Below, piece after piece: positions 63,893-64,000 of a stretch of DNA of 64,000 bases (position 1 is its first letter; each line of letters starts with the position of its first letter). The notes under the pieces are model-generated. The model had not been told where the DNA came from. It did not search any database and saw nothing but the letters and a program-made list of their open reading frames with translations. Origin of the DNA: Brasenia schreberi (lineage: Eukaryota; Streptophyta; Magnoliopsida; Nymphaeales; Cabombaceae); assembly GCA_036023115.1 (NCBI GenBank), contig JAYKKT010000090.1, forward strand, positions 30,124,501-30,188,500, given 5' to 3'. Both the position numbers and the translations under genes were made by a program.

Positions 63893-64000
63893 TGAAACAA
63901 GAACTTCCTAAGAGATCACCTTTTCTATTATTGTTCTCACCCAAGTACACTTCAAGCTTCTAACGGGATCCACCGCATTAGTGCTGGAAAGACAAATGAA
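63893..64000 (-). repeat. Second 5S-rRNA-derived repeat, cut by window edge
   Basis: The minus strand reads CCAGCACTAATGCGGTGGAT, then GTACTTGGGTGAGAAC, then GGTGATCTCTTAGGAAGTTC, collinear with plant 5S rRNA and with the 5S module at 27389-27507. It probably belongs to the same SINE family, in the first visible intron of the UBC gene. Confidence 0.7.

Overview
This is a nuclear stretch of a flowering-plant genome. It carries spliced genes with GT-AG introns of plant families: phosphoinositide phospholipase C, fasciclin-like arabinogalactan protein, RABA1 GTPase, an MBR-type RING-H2 ligase, an EAF-type elongation factor and a UBC19/20-type E2. Between and inside them lie RTE-type LINEs with TTG tails, Copia remnants, hAT elements, several SINE families, long AT microsatellites and an endogenous badnavirus-like pararetrovirus. 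The species cannot be named from the sequence.

Layout. 1-7388 (-): PLC gene, 3' end off the left edge, with an antisense 5'-truncated LINE in intron 2 and a 298-bp tandem duplication over its 5' end. 8-11.6 kb: two further LINE tails and a Copia remnant. 12.15-12.94 kb (-): single-exon FLA. 13-17.2 kb: microsatellites, SINEs and a LINE-derived short element. 18.09-22.99 kb (+): four-exon EAF gene with a 1.3-kb hAT-like element in intron 2. 26.02-29.01 kb (-): RING-H2 gene with a 5S-rRNA-derived SINE in an intron. 30.0-38.6 kb: a decayed LINE, then the pararetrovirus locus. 39-40.1 kb: hAT transposase relic. 41.4-44.0 kb: decayed Copia element with both LTRs. 45.8-47.0 kb: second copy of the hAT-like element. 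53.03-56.60 kb (+): two-exon RABA1. 58.84-62.11 kb (-): near-full-length RTE LINE. 63.0-63.7 kb (-): UBC19/20-type E2, 5' end off the right edge.

The outstanding feature is the virus locus. Two copies of a 3,622-bp virus segment (ORF2 tail plus movement/coat/protease-start part of the polyprotein) stand head to head around a 292-bp spacer. The arms have equal length, no net indel and about six differences that I found. A transcript across the centre would fold into a multi-kilobase hairpin, so this is a candidate natural hairpin-RNA (siRNA) locus against badnavirus-like viruses. The virus part lacks reverse transcriptase and cannot be autonomous as seen here.

Other points of note are a duplicated PLC 5' region that places an out-of-frame upstream ATG before the gene, an RTE family whose copies share an in-frame stop and lack the first catalytic Asp of the RT, and a 5' end shared by the LINE, a 5S-SINE and a short LINE derivative. 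The host genes are unrelated housekeeping or signalling genes and do not form a pathway.
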